This document shows, piece by piece, positions 8,076 through 17,532 of a DNA stretch of 64,000 nucleotides. How positions within the stretch are numbered: position 1 is the stretch's first letter; each line of letters starts with the position of its first letter. Location: positions 62,001 through 126,000 of the forward strand of contig NZ_CABEGA010000001.1 in NCBI RefSeq assembly GCF_901521055.1, in the 5' to 3' direction. A program made the position numbers and the translations under genes. The DNA comes from Cellulomonas hominis. GTDB lineage: Bacteria; Actinomycetota; Actinomycetes; Actinomycetales; Cellulomonadaceae. The notes beneath the pieces were generated by a model. It ran no database searches. It was not told the origin of the DNA and saw only the letters and a list, made by a program, of their open reading frames with translations.

Positions 8076-9064
8076 GCGCCCACCCGCGCGCGCCGGACGG
8101 CGTGCAGCAGGAACGGCGCGCCGACGAACGCGGTGACGACGCCGACCATGAGCTCCTCGGGACGCGCGACCACCCGGCCGACGATGTCGGACCCCACCAG
8201 CAGCACGCCGCCGAGCACCACCGCGAACGGCAGCTGCCACCGGTGGTCGGCACCGGCCACCGCGCGCACCACGTGCGGCACCGCCAGGCCGACGAACACG
8301 ACCGGCCCGATGGCCGCGGTCGCGGCGGCGCTCAGCACCGCCGCCGCGAGGATGCCGCCGCCGCGCACCCACGCCGTGCGGGCGCCGAGCGCGGTGGCCG
8401 TGGCCTCGCCGAGCGCGAGCACGTTGAGGCCGGACGCGAGCACGGCCGCGAGCAGCAGGCCGGCGACCACGAACGGCGCCACGTCCGCGAGCGCCGACAG
8501 GTCCCGTCCGGCGAGCGAGCCGACCACCCAGTACCTGTAGGAGTCGAAGACCTGCGGCCGCTGGAGCGTGACGCCCTGGATGTACGAGCCGAGCACCGCG
8601 GACACCACCGCCCCGGTCAGCACGAGCGGCACCGCGCTGCCCTCGGTGCGCCGCCCGCCGACGAGGTACACGACCAGGACGGTGAGCAGCGCACCGGGCA
8701 GGGCCACCCACACGGTCGCGCGCCCGCCGCCGAAGCCGAGGAACGCCGTCGCGGTGACCACGGCGGCCGACGCCCCGACGTGCACGCCGAGCAGCCCCGG
8801 GTCGCCGAGCGGGTTGCGGGTGATGCCCTGGATGAGGACGCCGGACACCGCGAGCGCCGCGCCGACGACGACGCCGAGCAGCGTGCGCGGGATCCGGCTG
8901 TCCACGACCGTCCGGACGTACTCGTCGCCGTGGCCCTGCAGCGCGGCCAGCACGTCGGCGACCGACGTCACCCTGCTGCCGGCCACCAGTCCGACGAGGC
9001 AGACCGCCACCAGCAGCAGGGTGCAGCCGAGGAGGGCGGCGGTCCGCCTGCCGGTGTCAGCCAA
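8072..9064 (-). CDS. FecCD-family iron-siderophore ABC permease (first subunit)
   Basis: 330-residue polytopic permease. Family marks are VSGVLIQGITRNPLGDPGLLGVHVGASAAVV and GPVVFVGLAVPHVVRAVAGADHRWQLPF. I use a TTG start at 9064 that overlaps the stop of the substrate-binding protein by 8 nt, giving [21 protein letters not shown] and leaving the first helix intact. Operon partner of the second permease and the ATPase. Confidence 0.92.
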   Translation of the reverse strand: MADTGRRTAALLGCTLLLVAVCLVGLVAGSRVTSVADVLAALQGHGDEYVRTVVDSRIPRTLLGVVVGAALAVSGVLIQGITRNPLGDPGLLGVHVGASAAVVTATAFLGFGGGRATVWVALPGALLTVLVVYLVGGRRTEGSAVPLVLTGAVVSAVLGSYIQGVTLQRPQVFDSYRYWVVGSLAGRDLSALADVAPFVVAGLLLAAVLASGLNVLALGEATATALGARTAWVRGGGILAAAVLSAAATAAIGPVVFVGLAVPHVVRAVAGADHRWQLPFAVVLGGVLLVGSDIVGRVVARPEELMVGVVTAFVGAPFLLHAVRRARVGA

Positions 9065-10103
9065 GCTTCGCGACGGCCTCGTCGATCAGCGCGGTGTACT
9101 CGTCGATCGCCCACGGCACGGTCAGCGGCGTGATGATCGAGGAGCCGGTCACGAACGGCTGGTCGGACGGCGCCACGACGGAGTCCCGGGCGATCGCGGG
9201 GATCGACTGGTACAGCGGCTGGGCGACGACCTCCTCCTTCGACTCCGGGCTGGAGTAGAAGGTGAAGACCAGGTCGGAGTCCTTCAGCTGGTCCGCGTTC
9301 TCCAGCCCGATGACGGCGGAGTCGGTGCCCTCGGTCTCCTCGAACGTCTCGACGACCGGGTCGACCTGCAGGCCGAGGCCGCGGACCATGGCGACGCGCT
9401 GCTCGTCGGGCAGGAAGACGCCGAGCGTGCCGGGGCCGGTCGTGTAGATGAACGAGAACGTGAGGTCGGCGTACTCCGGGTGCTCCGCCGCGGCGTCCGC
9501 CCACTCCTGCTCGATGCCGTCGATCAGGCCCTGCGCCTCGTCCGCGTGGCCGAGGGCCGTGGCGACCGTCTCGATCTGCTGGTCCCAGTCGGTGCTCCAC
9601 GGCAGGTCGGGGTAGGCGACCGTCGGGGCGATGTCGGACAGCAGGTCGAACTGCTCCTGGGTGATGCCGGACCACGGGGCGAGGATCACGTCGGGCTCGA
9701 GCTCGAGGATCGTGTCGACGTCGATCTCCTCCCCGCCGGTGAACTGGACCGGCAGCTCCGCGCCGAGGTCCTCGACGGCGTCGTGGATCCAGGGCAGGTA
9801 CCCGGTCTCGTCGCTGCCCCAGGGGTACTCCTCGATGCCGACCGGCACCACGCCGAGTGCGATGGCCGTCTCCGCGGACCCCTGGCCGAGCGTGACGACG
9901 CGCTCCGGCTGCTCCTCGATGACCGCCTCGCCGAGGGCGCTCTCGATGGTGACGGGCTCGAAGTCGCCGGACGCCGTGGTGCTCGCGTCGCCCGAGGCCG
10001 GGTCGTCCGAGCCGCCGCAGGCGGTCAGGGCCAGGGCGCCGACCACGAGGGTGACGGCGAGCGCGGGGCGGCGGCGCAGGGAGCGCGCAGAGGTCCGGTG
10101 CAT
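9057..10103 (-). CDS. Iron-siderophore substrate-binding lipoprotein
   Basis: 348-residue extracytoplasmic binding protein of the FecB/FhuD type. A lipoprotein signal peptide ([17 protein letters not shown]...[10 protein letters not shown], lipobox LTAC with Cys at about residue 29) is followed by a Ser/Thr/Asp linker and a periplasmic-binding fold ([54 protein letters not shown]). First gene of the iron-uptake operon. Ribosome site AAAGG is 8 nt before ATG. An iron box about 85 nt upstream predicts repression by a DtxR/IdeR protein when iron is plentiful. Confidence 0.94.
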   Translation of the reverse strand: MHRTSARSLRRRPALAVTLVVGALALTACGGSDDPASGDASTTASGDFEPVTIESALGEAVIEEQPERVVTLGQGSAETAIALGVVPVGIEEYPWGSDETGYLPWIHDAVEDLGAELPVQFTGGEEIDVDTILELEPDVILAPWSGITQEQFDLLSDIAPTVAYPDLPWSTDWDQQIETVATALGHADEAQGLIDGIEQEWADAAAEHPEYADLTFSFIYTTGPGTLGVFLPDEQRVAMVRGLGLQVDPVVETFEETEGTDSAVIGLENADQLKDSDLVFTFYSSPESKEEVVAQPLYQSIPAIARDSVVAPSDQPFVTGSSIITPLTVPWAIDEYTALIDEAVAKLG

Positions 10104-10186
10104 GGAGAGCCTTTCGGTGCAGGGGCGCTGGTCGGGAGCGTGGCTGCCCGCCGCGGGCGTCCGGGCGGGGATCCACCCGGAGCGCC

Positions 10187-10209
10187 AAGGTTAGCGTCGC
10201 CTTACCTTA
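10187..10209. promoter_or_regulatory. DtxR/IdeR-type iron box, split-arm variant
   Basis: On the minus strand the arms read AAGGTAAG and CTAACCTT around a 6-nt centre (GCGACG). This matches the AGGTWAG/CTWACCT halves of actinobacterial iron boxes, but with wider spacing than the usual 19-bp site. It lies 84 nt upstream of the iron-binding lipoprotein gene. Confidence 0.6.
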
Positions 10210-10287
10210 CTCACGGCCAGCGCGGTGGAGAAGCCCGGCTGCCGCGACGCCCCTGGGGACGACGGGGGTGGGCCGTCCTGCCGCCAC

Positions 10288-10293
10288 TAGGCT
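10288..10293 (+). promoter_or_regulatory. -10 element for leaderless recQ transcript
   Basis: TAGGCT followed by 7 nt and the GTG at 10301. This supports 10301 as both transcription and translation start. Confidence 0.5.
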
Positions 10294-10300
10294 GGACGGC

Positions 10301-12349
10301 GTGACGCAGGCATGGGACGACGAGTGGCCGCTGCCCGAGGAGCCGCCGTACGACCCGGCCGACGAGCCGCCGTACGAGCCGGCGTACTCGCGCGCGGCCG
10401 CAGCCGCCGGTGACCCGGCCGAGCCGCGCCCCGTCCCCCGCCCGGCGCACTCCACCACCGCCGGCCGCCCCGCCGTCGACGTGCTGCGCGAGGTCTGGGG
10501 CTACGACGCGTTCCGCGGCGAGCAGGCGGAGATCATCGACACCGTCGTCGCCGGCGGCGACGCGCTCGTGCTCATGCCCACCGGTGGCGGCAAGTCGCTG
10601 TGCTACCAGGTGCCCGCGCTCGTCCGGGAGGGCACCGGGGTCGTCGTCTCGCCGCTGATCGCCCTCATGCAGGACCAGGTCGACGCGCTCTCGGCCCTCG
10701 GGGTGCGCGCCGGGTTCCTCAACTCCTCGCAGGACCTCGCCCAGCGCCGGGCGGTCGAGCGGGCCCTGCTCGACGGCGAGCTGGACCTGCTCTACCTCGC
10801 GCCGGAGCGCCTGCGCGTCCCGGAGACCCTCGCGCTGCTCGACCGCTGCGCCATCAGCCTGTTCGCGATCGACGAGGCGCACTGCGTGTCGCAGTGGGGG
10901 CACGACTTCCGGCCGGACTACCTGGGCCTGTCGGTGCTGCACGAGCGCTGGCCCGGCGTCCCCCGGATCGCGCTCACCGCCACCGCGACCGACGCCACCC
11001 GCACCGAGATCGCCCAGCGCCTGGAGCTCACGGACGCCCGGCAGTTCGTCGCGTCCTTCGACCGGCCGAACATCCAGTACCGGATCGTGCCGAAGGCCAG
11101 CCCGCGCCAGCAGCTGCTGGACCTGCTGCGCACCGAGCACCCCGGCGACTCCGGCATCGTCTACTGCCTGTCCCGGAGCTCCGTGGAGCAGACCGCCGAG
11201 TTCCTCTCCGCCCAGGGCATCACCGCGCTGCCTTACCACGCCGGCCTCGACCGGCAGGTCCGCGCGCGCAACCAGTCCCGGTTCCTGCGCGAGGACGGCC
11301 TGGTGATGGTCGCGACCATCGCGTTCGGCATGGGCATCGACAAGCCCGACGTGCGGTTCGTCGCGCACCTCGACCTCCCGAAGTCCGTCGAGGGCTACTA
11401 CCAGGAGACCGGCCGCGCCGGACGCGACGGGCAGCCGTCGACCGCGTGGCTGGCGTACGGCCTGCAGGACGTCGTGCAGCAGCGCCGGATGATCGACACC
11501 TCCGACGGCGACGCCGCCCACCGCCGCCGGCTGTCCGCGCACCTCGACGCGATGCTCGCGCTCTGCGAGACCGTCAGCTGCCGCCGCGTGCAGCTGCTCG
11601 CGTACTTCGGGCAGGACGCCGAGCCGTGCGGCAACTGCGACACCTGCCTCACGCCGCCGCAGACCTGGGACGGCACCGTCCCGGCGCAGAAGCTGCTGTC
11701 CACCGTCGTCCGCCTCGAGCGCGAGCGCGGCCAGCACTACGGCGCCGGCCACCTCGTCGACATCCTGCTCGGCAAGCACACCCCGCGGATCGACCAGCTC
11801 GGGCACGCGTCGCTGCCGGTGTTCGGCATCGGGTCCGACCTGACCGACACCCAGTGGCGCGGCGTCGTGCGGCAGCTGCTCGCCCAGGGGCTGCTCGGCG
11901 TCGACTCCGACGGCTACGGGACGCTGCGCCTGACCGAGGCGAGCGCCGCCGTGCTGCGGGGCGAGCACCCCGTCCCCCTGCGGCACGACACCGCCACCCG
12001 CTCGGCACGCGGCTCGCGATCGTCCGGCGGTGGACGCCGCGGGGGCGCCGCCGGTGCGGCCGCCGCTGCCGCGGAGCTCGGGGACGACGCCGCGGCGCTG
12101 TTCCAGCGGCTCCGCACCTGGCGGGCCGCCGCGGCCAAGGAGCAGGGCGTCCCCGCGTACGTCGTGTTCCACGACGCGACGCTCCGGGACATCGCCGTCG
12201 CCCGGCCCGCCGACCTCGACGCGCTGTCACAGGTGAGCGGCGTCGGTGCGGCGAAGCTGGACCGGTACGGCCCCGGGGTCATCGCGACGATCGAGGGCCG
12301 CCCGGCGGGCGAGGACGACGTGGAGGCGGCGGGCGCCACCGACGCCTGA
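10301..12349 (+). CDS. recQ: ATP-dependent DNA helicase RecQ
   Basis: 682-residue 3'-5' helicase for recombination and fork repair. An acidic/proline-rich N-terminal extension of about 50 residues precedes the helicase core: Walker A MPTGGGKS at about residue 92, DEAH box (FAIDEAHC) at about 190, and [12 protein letters not shown] motif VI. The zinc-binding domain has Cys at about 426 and CGNCDTC near 443-448, followed by the RQC winged helix and an HRDC domain (about 600-680, [33 protein letters not shown]). I start at GTG 10301 because of the leaderless -10; an in-frame GTG at 10268 exists. Its stop overlaps the next gene by 1 nt. Confidence 0.96.
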   Translation: MTQAWDDEWPLPEEPPYDPADEPPYEPAYSRAAAAAGDPAEPRPVPRPAHSTTAGRPAVDVLREVWGYDAFRGEQAEIIDTVVAGGDALVLMPTGGGKSLCYQVPALVREGTGVVVSPLIALMQDQVDALSALGVRAGFLNSSQDLAQRRAVERALLDGELDLLYLAPERLRVPETLALLDRCAISLFAIDEAHCVSQWGHDFRPDYLGLSVLHERWPGVPRIALTATATDATRTEIAQRLELTDARQFVASFDRPNIQYRIVPKASPRQQLLDLLRTEHPGDSGIVYCLSRSSVEQTAEFLSAQGITALPYHAGLDRQVRARNQSRFLREDGLVMVATIAFGMGIDKPDVRFVAHLDLPKSVEGYYQETGRAGRDGQPSTAWLAYGLQDVVQQRRMIDTSDGDAAHRRRLSAHLDAMLALCETVSCRRVQLLAYFGQDAEPCGNCDTCLTPPQTWDGTVPAQKLLSTVVRLERERGQHYGAGHLVDILLGKHTPRIDQLGHASLPVFGIGSDLTDTQWRGVVRQLLAQGLLGVDSDGYGTLRLTEASAAVLRGEHPVPLRHDTATRSARGSRSSGGGRRGGAAGAAAAAAELGDDAAALFQRLRTWRAAAAKEQGVPAYVVFHDATLRDIAVARPADLDALSQVSGVGAAKLDRYGPGVIATIEGRPAGEDDVEAAGATDA

Positions 12350-13317
12350 TGCTCGCCGTCCTGTCCGCGCTCGGCACGATCGCCGTCGTCGTCGCCGCCG
12401 GCTGGTTCGTCGGGCGGACCGGTGCGCTCGGCGACGGCGCGCAGCGGGTCCTCGCGGCCACCGCGTTCACCGTCGCGACGCCCGCGCTGCTCATCGACAC
12501 CCTCGGGCGGGCCGACCTCGGCCTCCTGGTGTCCCGGTCCGCGCTCGTCACGTTCGCCACCACGACCGTCGTCGCGCTGGTCGCCGCGGCGGTGCTCGGG
12601 CTGGTCCGCCGCCGGCCCGCGGGCGACCTCGTGGTCGGCGTCCTGGCGTCGTCCTACGTCAACGCCGGCAACATCGGCATCCCGCTGACCGCCTACCTGC
12701 TGGGCAGCATCGTCAGCGTGGTGCCCCCGACCCTGTACCAGCAGCTCGTGCTCGGGCCGCTCGCGCTCGTCGTCCTCGACGCCCGCACCCGGCGCGCGCG
12801 GGCGGTCGGGGACGCGACCGTCGCCGAGCCGGTCCCCGCCGCCCGGCTCGGCACCCTGCGGTCGGTGCTGCGCCGCACCCTGCGGAACCCGGTGATCATC
12901 GGCACGCTCGTCGGCATCGCCCTGGCCGCGCTGCCGTGGACCGTGCCGGACGTCGTGCTCCAGCCGTTCGCGCTGCTCGGTGCCGCCGCGCCGCCGCTCG
13001 CGCTGCTGACGTTCGGCATGTCGCTCGCCGTCCCCCGGGTCGGGGCCGAGGCCGCGCCGCGCGGGGACGTGGCGCTCGTGGCGGTGCTCCGCTCCGTGGT
13101 GCACCCGGCGCTGGCCATCGGGCTCGGCACGCTGCTCGGGCTGCACGGCGAGGCGCTGCTCGCGGTCGCGGTGGTGTCCGCGCTGCCGACCGCCCAGAAC
13201 GTGCTGGTCTACGCGATCCAGTACCGGCAGGGCACCGCGCTGGCCCGCGACGCCGGGCTGGTGACCACGGTGCTGGCGATCCCGTCGCTGCTGGTGATCG
13301 CCGCGCTGCTGGGCTGA
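12349..13317 (+). CDS. AEC-family (auxin efflux carrier-like) transporter
   Basis: 322-residue membrane protein with about ten predicted helices in two five-helix bundles. Family marks are the N-terminal LSALGTIAVVVAAGWFVGRTG, the mid-protein NAGNIGIPLTAYLLG and the C-terminal LPTAQNVLVYAIQYR. Bacterial relatives export dicarboxylates or other small anions; the substrate here is unknown. ATG overlaps the recQ stop (TGATG), so the two genes are translationally coupled despite unrelated roles. It converges on the hydrolase gene with only 17 nt between stops. Confidence 0.88.
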   Translation: MLAVLSALGTIAVVVAAGWFVGRTGALGDGAQRVLAATAFTVATPALLIDTLGRADLGLLVSRSALVTFATTTVVALVAAAVLGLVRRRPAGDLVVGVLASSYVNAGNIGIPLTAYLLGSIVSVVPPTLYQQLVLGPLALVVLDARTRRARAVGDATVAEPVPAARLGTLRSVLRRTLRNPVIIGTLVGIALAALPWTVPDVVLQPFALLGAAAPPLALLTFGMSLAVPRVGAEAAPRGDVALVAVLRSVVHPALAIGLGTLLGLHGEALLAVAVVSALPTAQNVLVYAIQYRQGTALARDAGLVTTVLAIPSLLVIAALLG

Positions 13318-13334
13318 CGCCCCGATCAGCCGCG

Positions 13335-14273
13335 CTACCGGGACCCCGCTGCGGCGTCCGGGGCCGCGGCGTCCGCGGCGGCGGCGTCCGCGGCGGCGGC
13401 GTCCGCGGCGGCGGCGTCCGCGGCGGTCACGGCCGCGTCGAGCGCCGCGAGGTACACGTCCAGCGCCTCCCGGCGGATGTTGTGCCCTGCCCCGGCCACC
13501 GGCACGTGCGTGAGCAGCCCGCCGGGCGCCGCGCCGAGGACCTCGCCCGCCCGCGCGGCCTGCCGCGGCGTGACGACGCCCCGCCCGGGCTCGGCGGTGA
13601 GCAGGGTGACGGGCACCCGGACGCCGGCGAGCGCCTCGACCCAGTCGCGGCCCACCCAGTCGTGCGGCACCTCGGCGAGCCGCGGGTCCAGCTGGCTCTT
13701 GGCCTCCGCCCAGCCCAGGACCTCCGCCTCGGACCAGCCGGGGTTGTCGATCCGGCCGCGGGCGGCGATCTGCTCGACCGTGCGCCCGGCGACCTCCGAA
13801 ATCGCGGGCGCGAGCCACGCGGGACGCCCGCCCACCGGCTCCCGGCCACCGTCCACACCGGTCGCGATCCCGACCACCGTGCCGTCGTCGTGCGCCGTGC
13901 CGTCGTCGTTCACCGTGCCGTCGTCGTCCGCCGCGCCGACCGTCCCGCGGTCGTGCCACGCCGGGTCCTCCAGCACCAGCCCCGCGACGAGCTCCGGCGC
14001 GACCAGCGCGAGCTCCTGCGCCGTGACCCCGCCCATGGAGTGCCCGACGACCAGCGCGGGCCCGAGGTCCAGCGACCGGAGCGCCAGCGCGGCGTCCGCG
14101 GCCAGGGCGGCGATCGTGAACGGCTCGTCGGGCAGCGTGCTCCCGCCGTGGCCGCGGGCGTTCAGCGCGACGACGGTCCGCCCGGTCTCCTCGTACCGGT
14201 GCAGCACGGTCGGCCAGCACGCGGCCGAGTCGGTGAGGCCGTGCAGCAGCACGACCGGCACCTGCACGCTCAC
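13335..14273 (-). CDS. Alpha/beta hydrolase with repeat expansions
   Basis: 312 residues. Oxyanion region HGLTDSAACW, nucleophile elbow GHSMGG (Ser), and His in GAGHNIRREAL near the C-terminus, so the catalytic set looks complete. Substrate unknown; probably a soluble esterase or lactonase. Two low-complexity insertions come from DNA repeats: an acidic DDGT tract (about residues 115-133) in the lid region and a C-terminal ADAAA tail. The GTG start overlaps the aldo/keto reductase stop by 4 nt (GTGA), so the two are co-translated. Confidence 0.85.
   Translation of the reverse strand: MSVQVPVVLLHGLTDSAACWPTVLHRYEETGRTVVALNARGHGGSTLPDEPFTIAALAADAALALRSLDLGPALVVGHSMGGVTAQELALVAPELVAGLVLEDPAWHDRGTVGAADDDGTVNDDGTAHDDGTVVGIATGVDGGREPVGGRPAWLAPAISEVAGRTVEQIAARGRIDNPGWSEAEVLGWAEAKSQLDPRLAEVPHDWVGRDWVEALAGVRVPVTLLTAEPGRGVVTPRQAARAGEVLGAAPGGLLTHVPVAGAGHNIRREALDVYLAALDAAVTAADAAAADAAAADAAAADAAAPDAAAGSR
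13371..13430. repeat. 15-bp tandem repeat, four copies, in the hydrolase 3' end
   Basis: The unit GTCCGCGGCGGCGGC recurs with starts at 13371, 13386, 13401 and 13416, encoding the ADAAA repeats of the C-terminal tail. Each copy adds five residues without shifting frame. Confidence 0.85.
13876..13929. repeat. 18-bp tandem repeat, about three copies, in the hydrolase lid region
   Basis: Imperfect units built on CCGTGCCGTCGTCG, encoding DDGT(V/A) repeats between the nucleophile and the rest of the cap. In-frame length variation is possible. Confidence 0.75.
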
Positions 14274-15310
14274 CGGCGTGCCGTGCCGTCGACGGCGTGC
14301 GGCTCGATCGCCGCGATCTCCTCGTCCGTGAGCGGCGCGGCGGTGAGGGCGGCGACGTTGTCCTCCAGCTGCGCGACCGACGACGCGCCGATGATCGCGG
14401 ACGTGACGCGCTGGTCGCGCAGCACCCACGTGAGCGCGAGCTGCGCCAGGGACTGGCCCCGCGCCTCCGCGATCGCGTTCAGGGCCCGCGCCCGGGCCAG
14501 GTAGGTGTCGCTGATCGCGTCGGCCGACAGGAACCGGCTGGTCGCCGCGCGGGAGCCGGCCGGGACGTCGCCGGAGAGGTAGCGGCCGGTCAGCAGGCCC
14601 TGCTGCAGCGGGGAGAACACGATCATCCCGACGCCGAGGTCCCCGACGGCGTCGAGCAGCGACTCGGACTCCCCCTCGGCGACCTGCTCGACGTGCCGGT
14701 TGAACATCGAGTAGCTGGGCTGGTGGATCAGCAGCGGGGTGCCGAGGTCGGCGAGGATGCGCGCGGCCTCGCGGGTGCGGGACGGCGAGTAGTTCGAGAT
14801 GCCGGCGTACAGCGCCTTGCCGCTCGTCACGGCGGTGTGCAGGGCGCCCATCGTCTCCTCGAGCGGCACGGACTCGTCCGGGCGGTGCGAGTAGAAGATG
14901 TCGACGTAGTCGAGCCCGAGCCGGGTCAGGGACTGGTCGAGGGACGACAGCAGGTACTTGCGGGAGCCGCCGTCGCCGTACGGGCCCGGCCACATGTCGT
15001 AGCCCGCCTTGGACGAGATGACGAGCTCGTCGCGGTACGGCCCGAGGTCCTGGACGAGGTGCCGGCCGAAGTTCGCCTCCGCGGAGCCGTACGGCGGGCC
15101 GTAGTTGTTCGCCAGGTCGAAGTGCGTGATGCCGAGGTCGAACGCCCGCCGGATGACCGCGCGCTGGGTCTCCATCGGGTTCACGTCGCCGAAGTTGTGC
15201 CACAGGCCCAGGGACAGCGCGGGCAGGTCGAGCCCGCTGCGGCCGGTGCGGCGGTACGGCATGCGGTCGTACCGGTCGTCCGCGGCGCGGTACGGGGGCA
15301 TGGTCAGCAT
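14270..15310 (-). CDS. Aldo/keto reductase, L-glyceraldehyde 3-phosphate reductase (YghZ/MgrA) type
   Basis: 346-residue NADPH-dependent TIM-barrel reductase. The catalytic tetrad is visible: Asp and Tyr in FDLANNYGPPYGSAE, Lys in VISSKAGYDMWPGPYGDGG and His in DYVDIFYSHRPD. The GPYGDGGSRKYLLSSLDQSL segment is typical of the YghZ subgroup, which detoxifies aldehydes and glyceraldehyde phosphates. Start chosen at ATG 15310 with AGAGGA 6 nt upstream; a nearby ATG at 15301 is possible. Co-transcribed with the downstream alpha/beta hydrolase through a 4-nt overlap. Confidence 0.9.
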   Translation of the reverse strand: MLTMPPYRAADDRYDRMPYRRTGRSGLDLPALSLGLWHNFGDVNPMETQRAVIRRAFDLGITHFDLANNYGPPYGSAEANFGRHLVQDLGPYRDELVISSKAGYDMWPGPYGDGGSRKYLLSSLDQSLTRLGLDYVDIFYSHRPDESVPLEETMGALHTAVTSGKALYAGISNYSPSRTREAARILADLGTPLLIHQPSYSMFNRHVEQVAEGESESLLDAVGDLGVGMIVFSPLQQGLLTGRYLSGDVPAGSRAATSRFLSADAISDTYLARARALNAIAEARGQSLAQLALTWVLRDQRVTSAIIGASSVAQLEDNVAALTAAPLTDEEIAAIEPHAVDGTARR

Positions 15311-15427
15311 CGAGGTCCTCTCGGGCAGTGCACGGGAGCGCACGGGAGCGCACGGGGTCGTGAGCTGCCCACGCTAACGCCCACCTGGGACATCACCCAC
15401 CGGCGGTGCCGGTGAGAGGATCGCCCG

Positions 15428-15892
15428 GTGCTGCACGTCGTCTTCTTCGAGCCCCGCATCCCCGGCAACACCGGCAACGCCATCCGGCTGGCCGCCGCCA
15501 CCGGGGCGACCCTGCACCTGGTCGAGCCGCTCGGCTTCGTCATGGACGAGCCGCGGCTCAAGCGGGCGGGCCTGGACTACCACGACCTCGCGCACGTCGT
15601 CGTGCACCCGGACCTCGACGCGGCGATGACGGCGCTGGCCGGCTCGCGGGTGTTCGCGTTCACCACGCACACCGAGCAGCGGTTCACCGACGTGTCCTAC
15701 CAGGACGGGGACGCGCTGCTGTTCGGGCCGGAGCCGACGGGGCTGCCGCCGGAGGCCCTGGAGCACCCCGGCGTGACCGCGCGGCTGCGGATCCCCATGC
15801 TGCCCGGCCGCCGCTCGCTGAACCTCACCAACGCGGCCGCCACGGCTGTCTACGAGGCGTGGCGGCAGCTAGGCTTCCCAGGCGGTATCTGA
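15428..15892 (+). CDS. trmL: tRNA (cytidine/uridine-34-2'-O)-methyltransferase TrmL
   Basis: 154-residue SPOUT methyltransferase modifying the wobble ribose of tRNA-Leu. Short, as expected for the minimal SPOUT fold without an RNA-binding extension. Motifs: EPRIPGNTGNAIRLAAATGATLHLVEPLGF at the N-terminus, LLFGPEPTGLP, and the trefoil-knot IPMLPGRRSLNLTNAAATAVYEAWRQ at the C-terminus. GTG start with GAGAGGA upstream. Confidence 0.95.
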   Translation: MLHVVFFEPRIPGNTGNAIRLAAATGATLHLVEPLGFVMDEPRLKRAGLDYHDLAHVVVHPDLDAAMTALAGSRVFAFTTHTEQRFTDVSYQDGDALLFGPEPTGLPPEALEHPGVTARLRIPMLPGRRSLNLTNAAATAVYEAWRQLGFPGGI

Positions 15893-15999
15893 CAAGTCGC
15901 CCGATCGGGTCTCACGTGTCGGACCTCGGCGCGCGAAGCAGCGCGGTCTCCGACATGCTCACGCGGCCCGTCCACAGCAGCCGACCGAGGAGCCCCCCG

Positions 16000-17523
16000 G
16001 TGCCCATCTCGAACCGCAGCGTCCTGCGCCGCAAGTCCGTCGAGCACGCGCTCGCCACGACCGACGACCCGGACCGGTCGCTCCGCCGGGACCTGACCGC
16101 GTGGGACCTCGCGGTGCTCGGCGTGGCGGTCGCGGTCGGCGCGGGCATCTTCTCCGTCGGCGCGACGGCAGCCGCCAACTACGCCGGCCCCGGCGTGATC
16201 GTCTCGTTCCTCATCGCCTCCGTCGTCTGCGCGCTGGCGATCATGTGCTACGCCGAGTTCGCGTCGACCCTGCCGGTCGCCGGGTCCGCGTACACGTTCT
16301 CCTACGCCACCGCCGGTGAGCTCGTCGCGTGGATCATCGGCTGGGACCTCATCCTCGAGATGCTGCTCGCGGCCGCCGTGATCGCGAAGTTCTGGGGCGT
16401 GTACCTGTCCGACGCGTTCGGCCTGTTCGGCGTCGACCTGCCCACGACGATCGAGCTCGGCCCGGTCGACCTGGAGTGGGGCCCCGTGCTCGTGGTCGGG
16501 GTCTTCACGACGCTGCTCGCCGTCGGCACCAAGCTGAGCACCCGCGTGAACAGCGTGTTCACGATCATCAAGGTCGGCATCACGCTGTTCGTCATCGTCG
16601 CCGGGTTCTTCTACGTGCGCGCCGAGAACTACTCGCCGTTCATCCCGCCGTCGCAGCCCGCCGAGTCCGCCTCGGGCCTGCACCAGCCGCTGTTCGCGTT
16701 CCTGTCGGGCTTCGAGCCGTCGACCTACGGCGTCATGGGCCTGCTGTCCGGCGCGGCGCTCGTGTTCTTCGCGTTCATCGGCTTCGACGTCGTCGCCACC
16801 ACGGCCGAGGAGACCAAGAACCCGCAGCGCGCGGTGCCCCGCGGCATCCTCGGCGGCCTGGCGATCGTCACCGTGCTCTACATCCTGGTCACCGTGGTGG
16901 TCACCGGCATGGTGTCCTACACCGACCTCGCGGCGTCCGAGTCCCCGTCCCTGACCACCGCGTTCGTGCTGGTCGGCGCCGACTGGGCGGGCAAGGTCAT
17001 CTCGGTGGGCATCCTCATCGGCCTGACCTCGGTGATCATGGTGCTGCTGCTCGGACTCACGCGGATCGTGTTCGCGATGAGCCGCGACGGGCTCCTCCCC
17101 CGCGGCCTGTCCCGCACGTCGGCCAAGTACAAGACGCCGATCCGCCTGCAGGTCGGCACCGGCATCGTGGTGGCGCTGATCGCGGGGCTGTCGAAGGTCG
17201 AGCTGCTGGAGGAGATGATCAACATCGGCACGCTGTCGGCGTTCGTGCTGGTCAGCTTCGGCATCCCGATCCTGCGCCGCACCCGCCCCGACCTGACGCG
17301 CGGGTTCAAGGTGCCGTGGTCGCCCGCGCTGCCGATCATCTCGGGCGTCGCCTGCCTGTGGCTGATGTCCAACCTCACCACCCTGACCTGGCTGCGGTTC
17401 GCCGCCTGGCTCGCCGTCGGCATGATCATCTACGCCGTCTACTCCTACCGGCACTCGCGCATCGGCCGCGGGGAGGCGCCGGACCCGGCGGACGAGCTGC
17501 CCGCCCCCGCCGGCGGTCACTGA
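16000..17523 (+). CDS. APC-superfamily amino acid permease
   Basis: 507-residue transporter with about twelve helices. It begins with LRRDLTAWDLAVLGVAVAVGAGIFSVGATAA, the conserved first helix with the GAGIF unwinding motif of amino acid-polyamine-cation carriers. The region FFAFIGFDVVATTAEETKNPQRAVPRGI is characteristic of the cationic/general amino acid permease subgroup. GTG start with GAGGAG 6 nt upstream. Substrate not determined. Only 9 nt separate its stop from the YdeI-like gene, so they probably share a transcript. Confidence 0.93.
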   Translation: MPISNRSVLRRKSVEHALATTDDPDRSLRRDLTAWDLAVLGVAVAVGAGIFSVGATAAANYAGPGVIVSFLIASVVCALAIMCYAEFASTLPVAGSAYTFSYATAGELVAWIIGWDLILEMLLAAAVIAKFWGVYLSDAFGLFGVDLPTTIELGPVDLEWGPVLVVGVFTTLLAVGTKLSTRVNSVFTIIKVGITLFVIVAGFFYVRAENYSPFIPPSQPAESASGLHQPLFAFLSGFEPSTYGVMGLLSGAALVFFAFIGFDVVATTAEETKNPQRAVPRGILGGLAIVTVLYILVTVVVTGMVSYTDLAASESPSLTTAFVLVGADWAGKVISVGILIGLTSVIMVLLLGLTRIVFAMSRDGLLPRGLSRTSAKYKTPIRLQVGTGIVVALIAGLSKVELLEEMINIGTLSAFVLVSFGIPILRRTRPDLTRGFKVPWSPALPIISGVACLWLMSNLTTLTWLRFAAWLAVGMIIYAVYSYRHSRIGRGEAPDPADELPAPAGGH

Positions 17524-17532
17524 GGCCCCGAC

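Noticed and set aside
10600-12348. Long frame running through recQ into the AEC transporter gene
   Set aside because: The recQ part is an out-of-frame shadow; the true AEC start is ATG 12349, overlapping the recQ stop.
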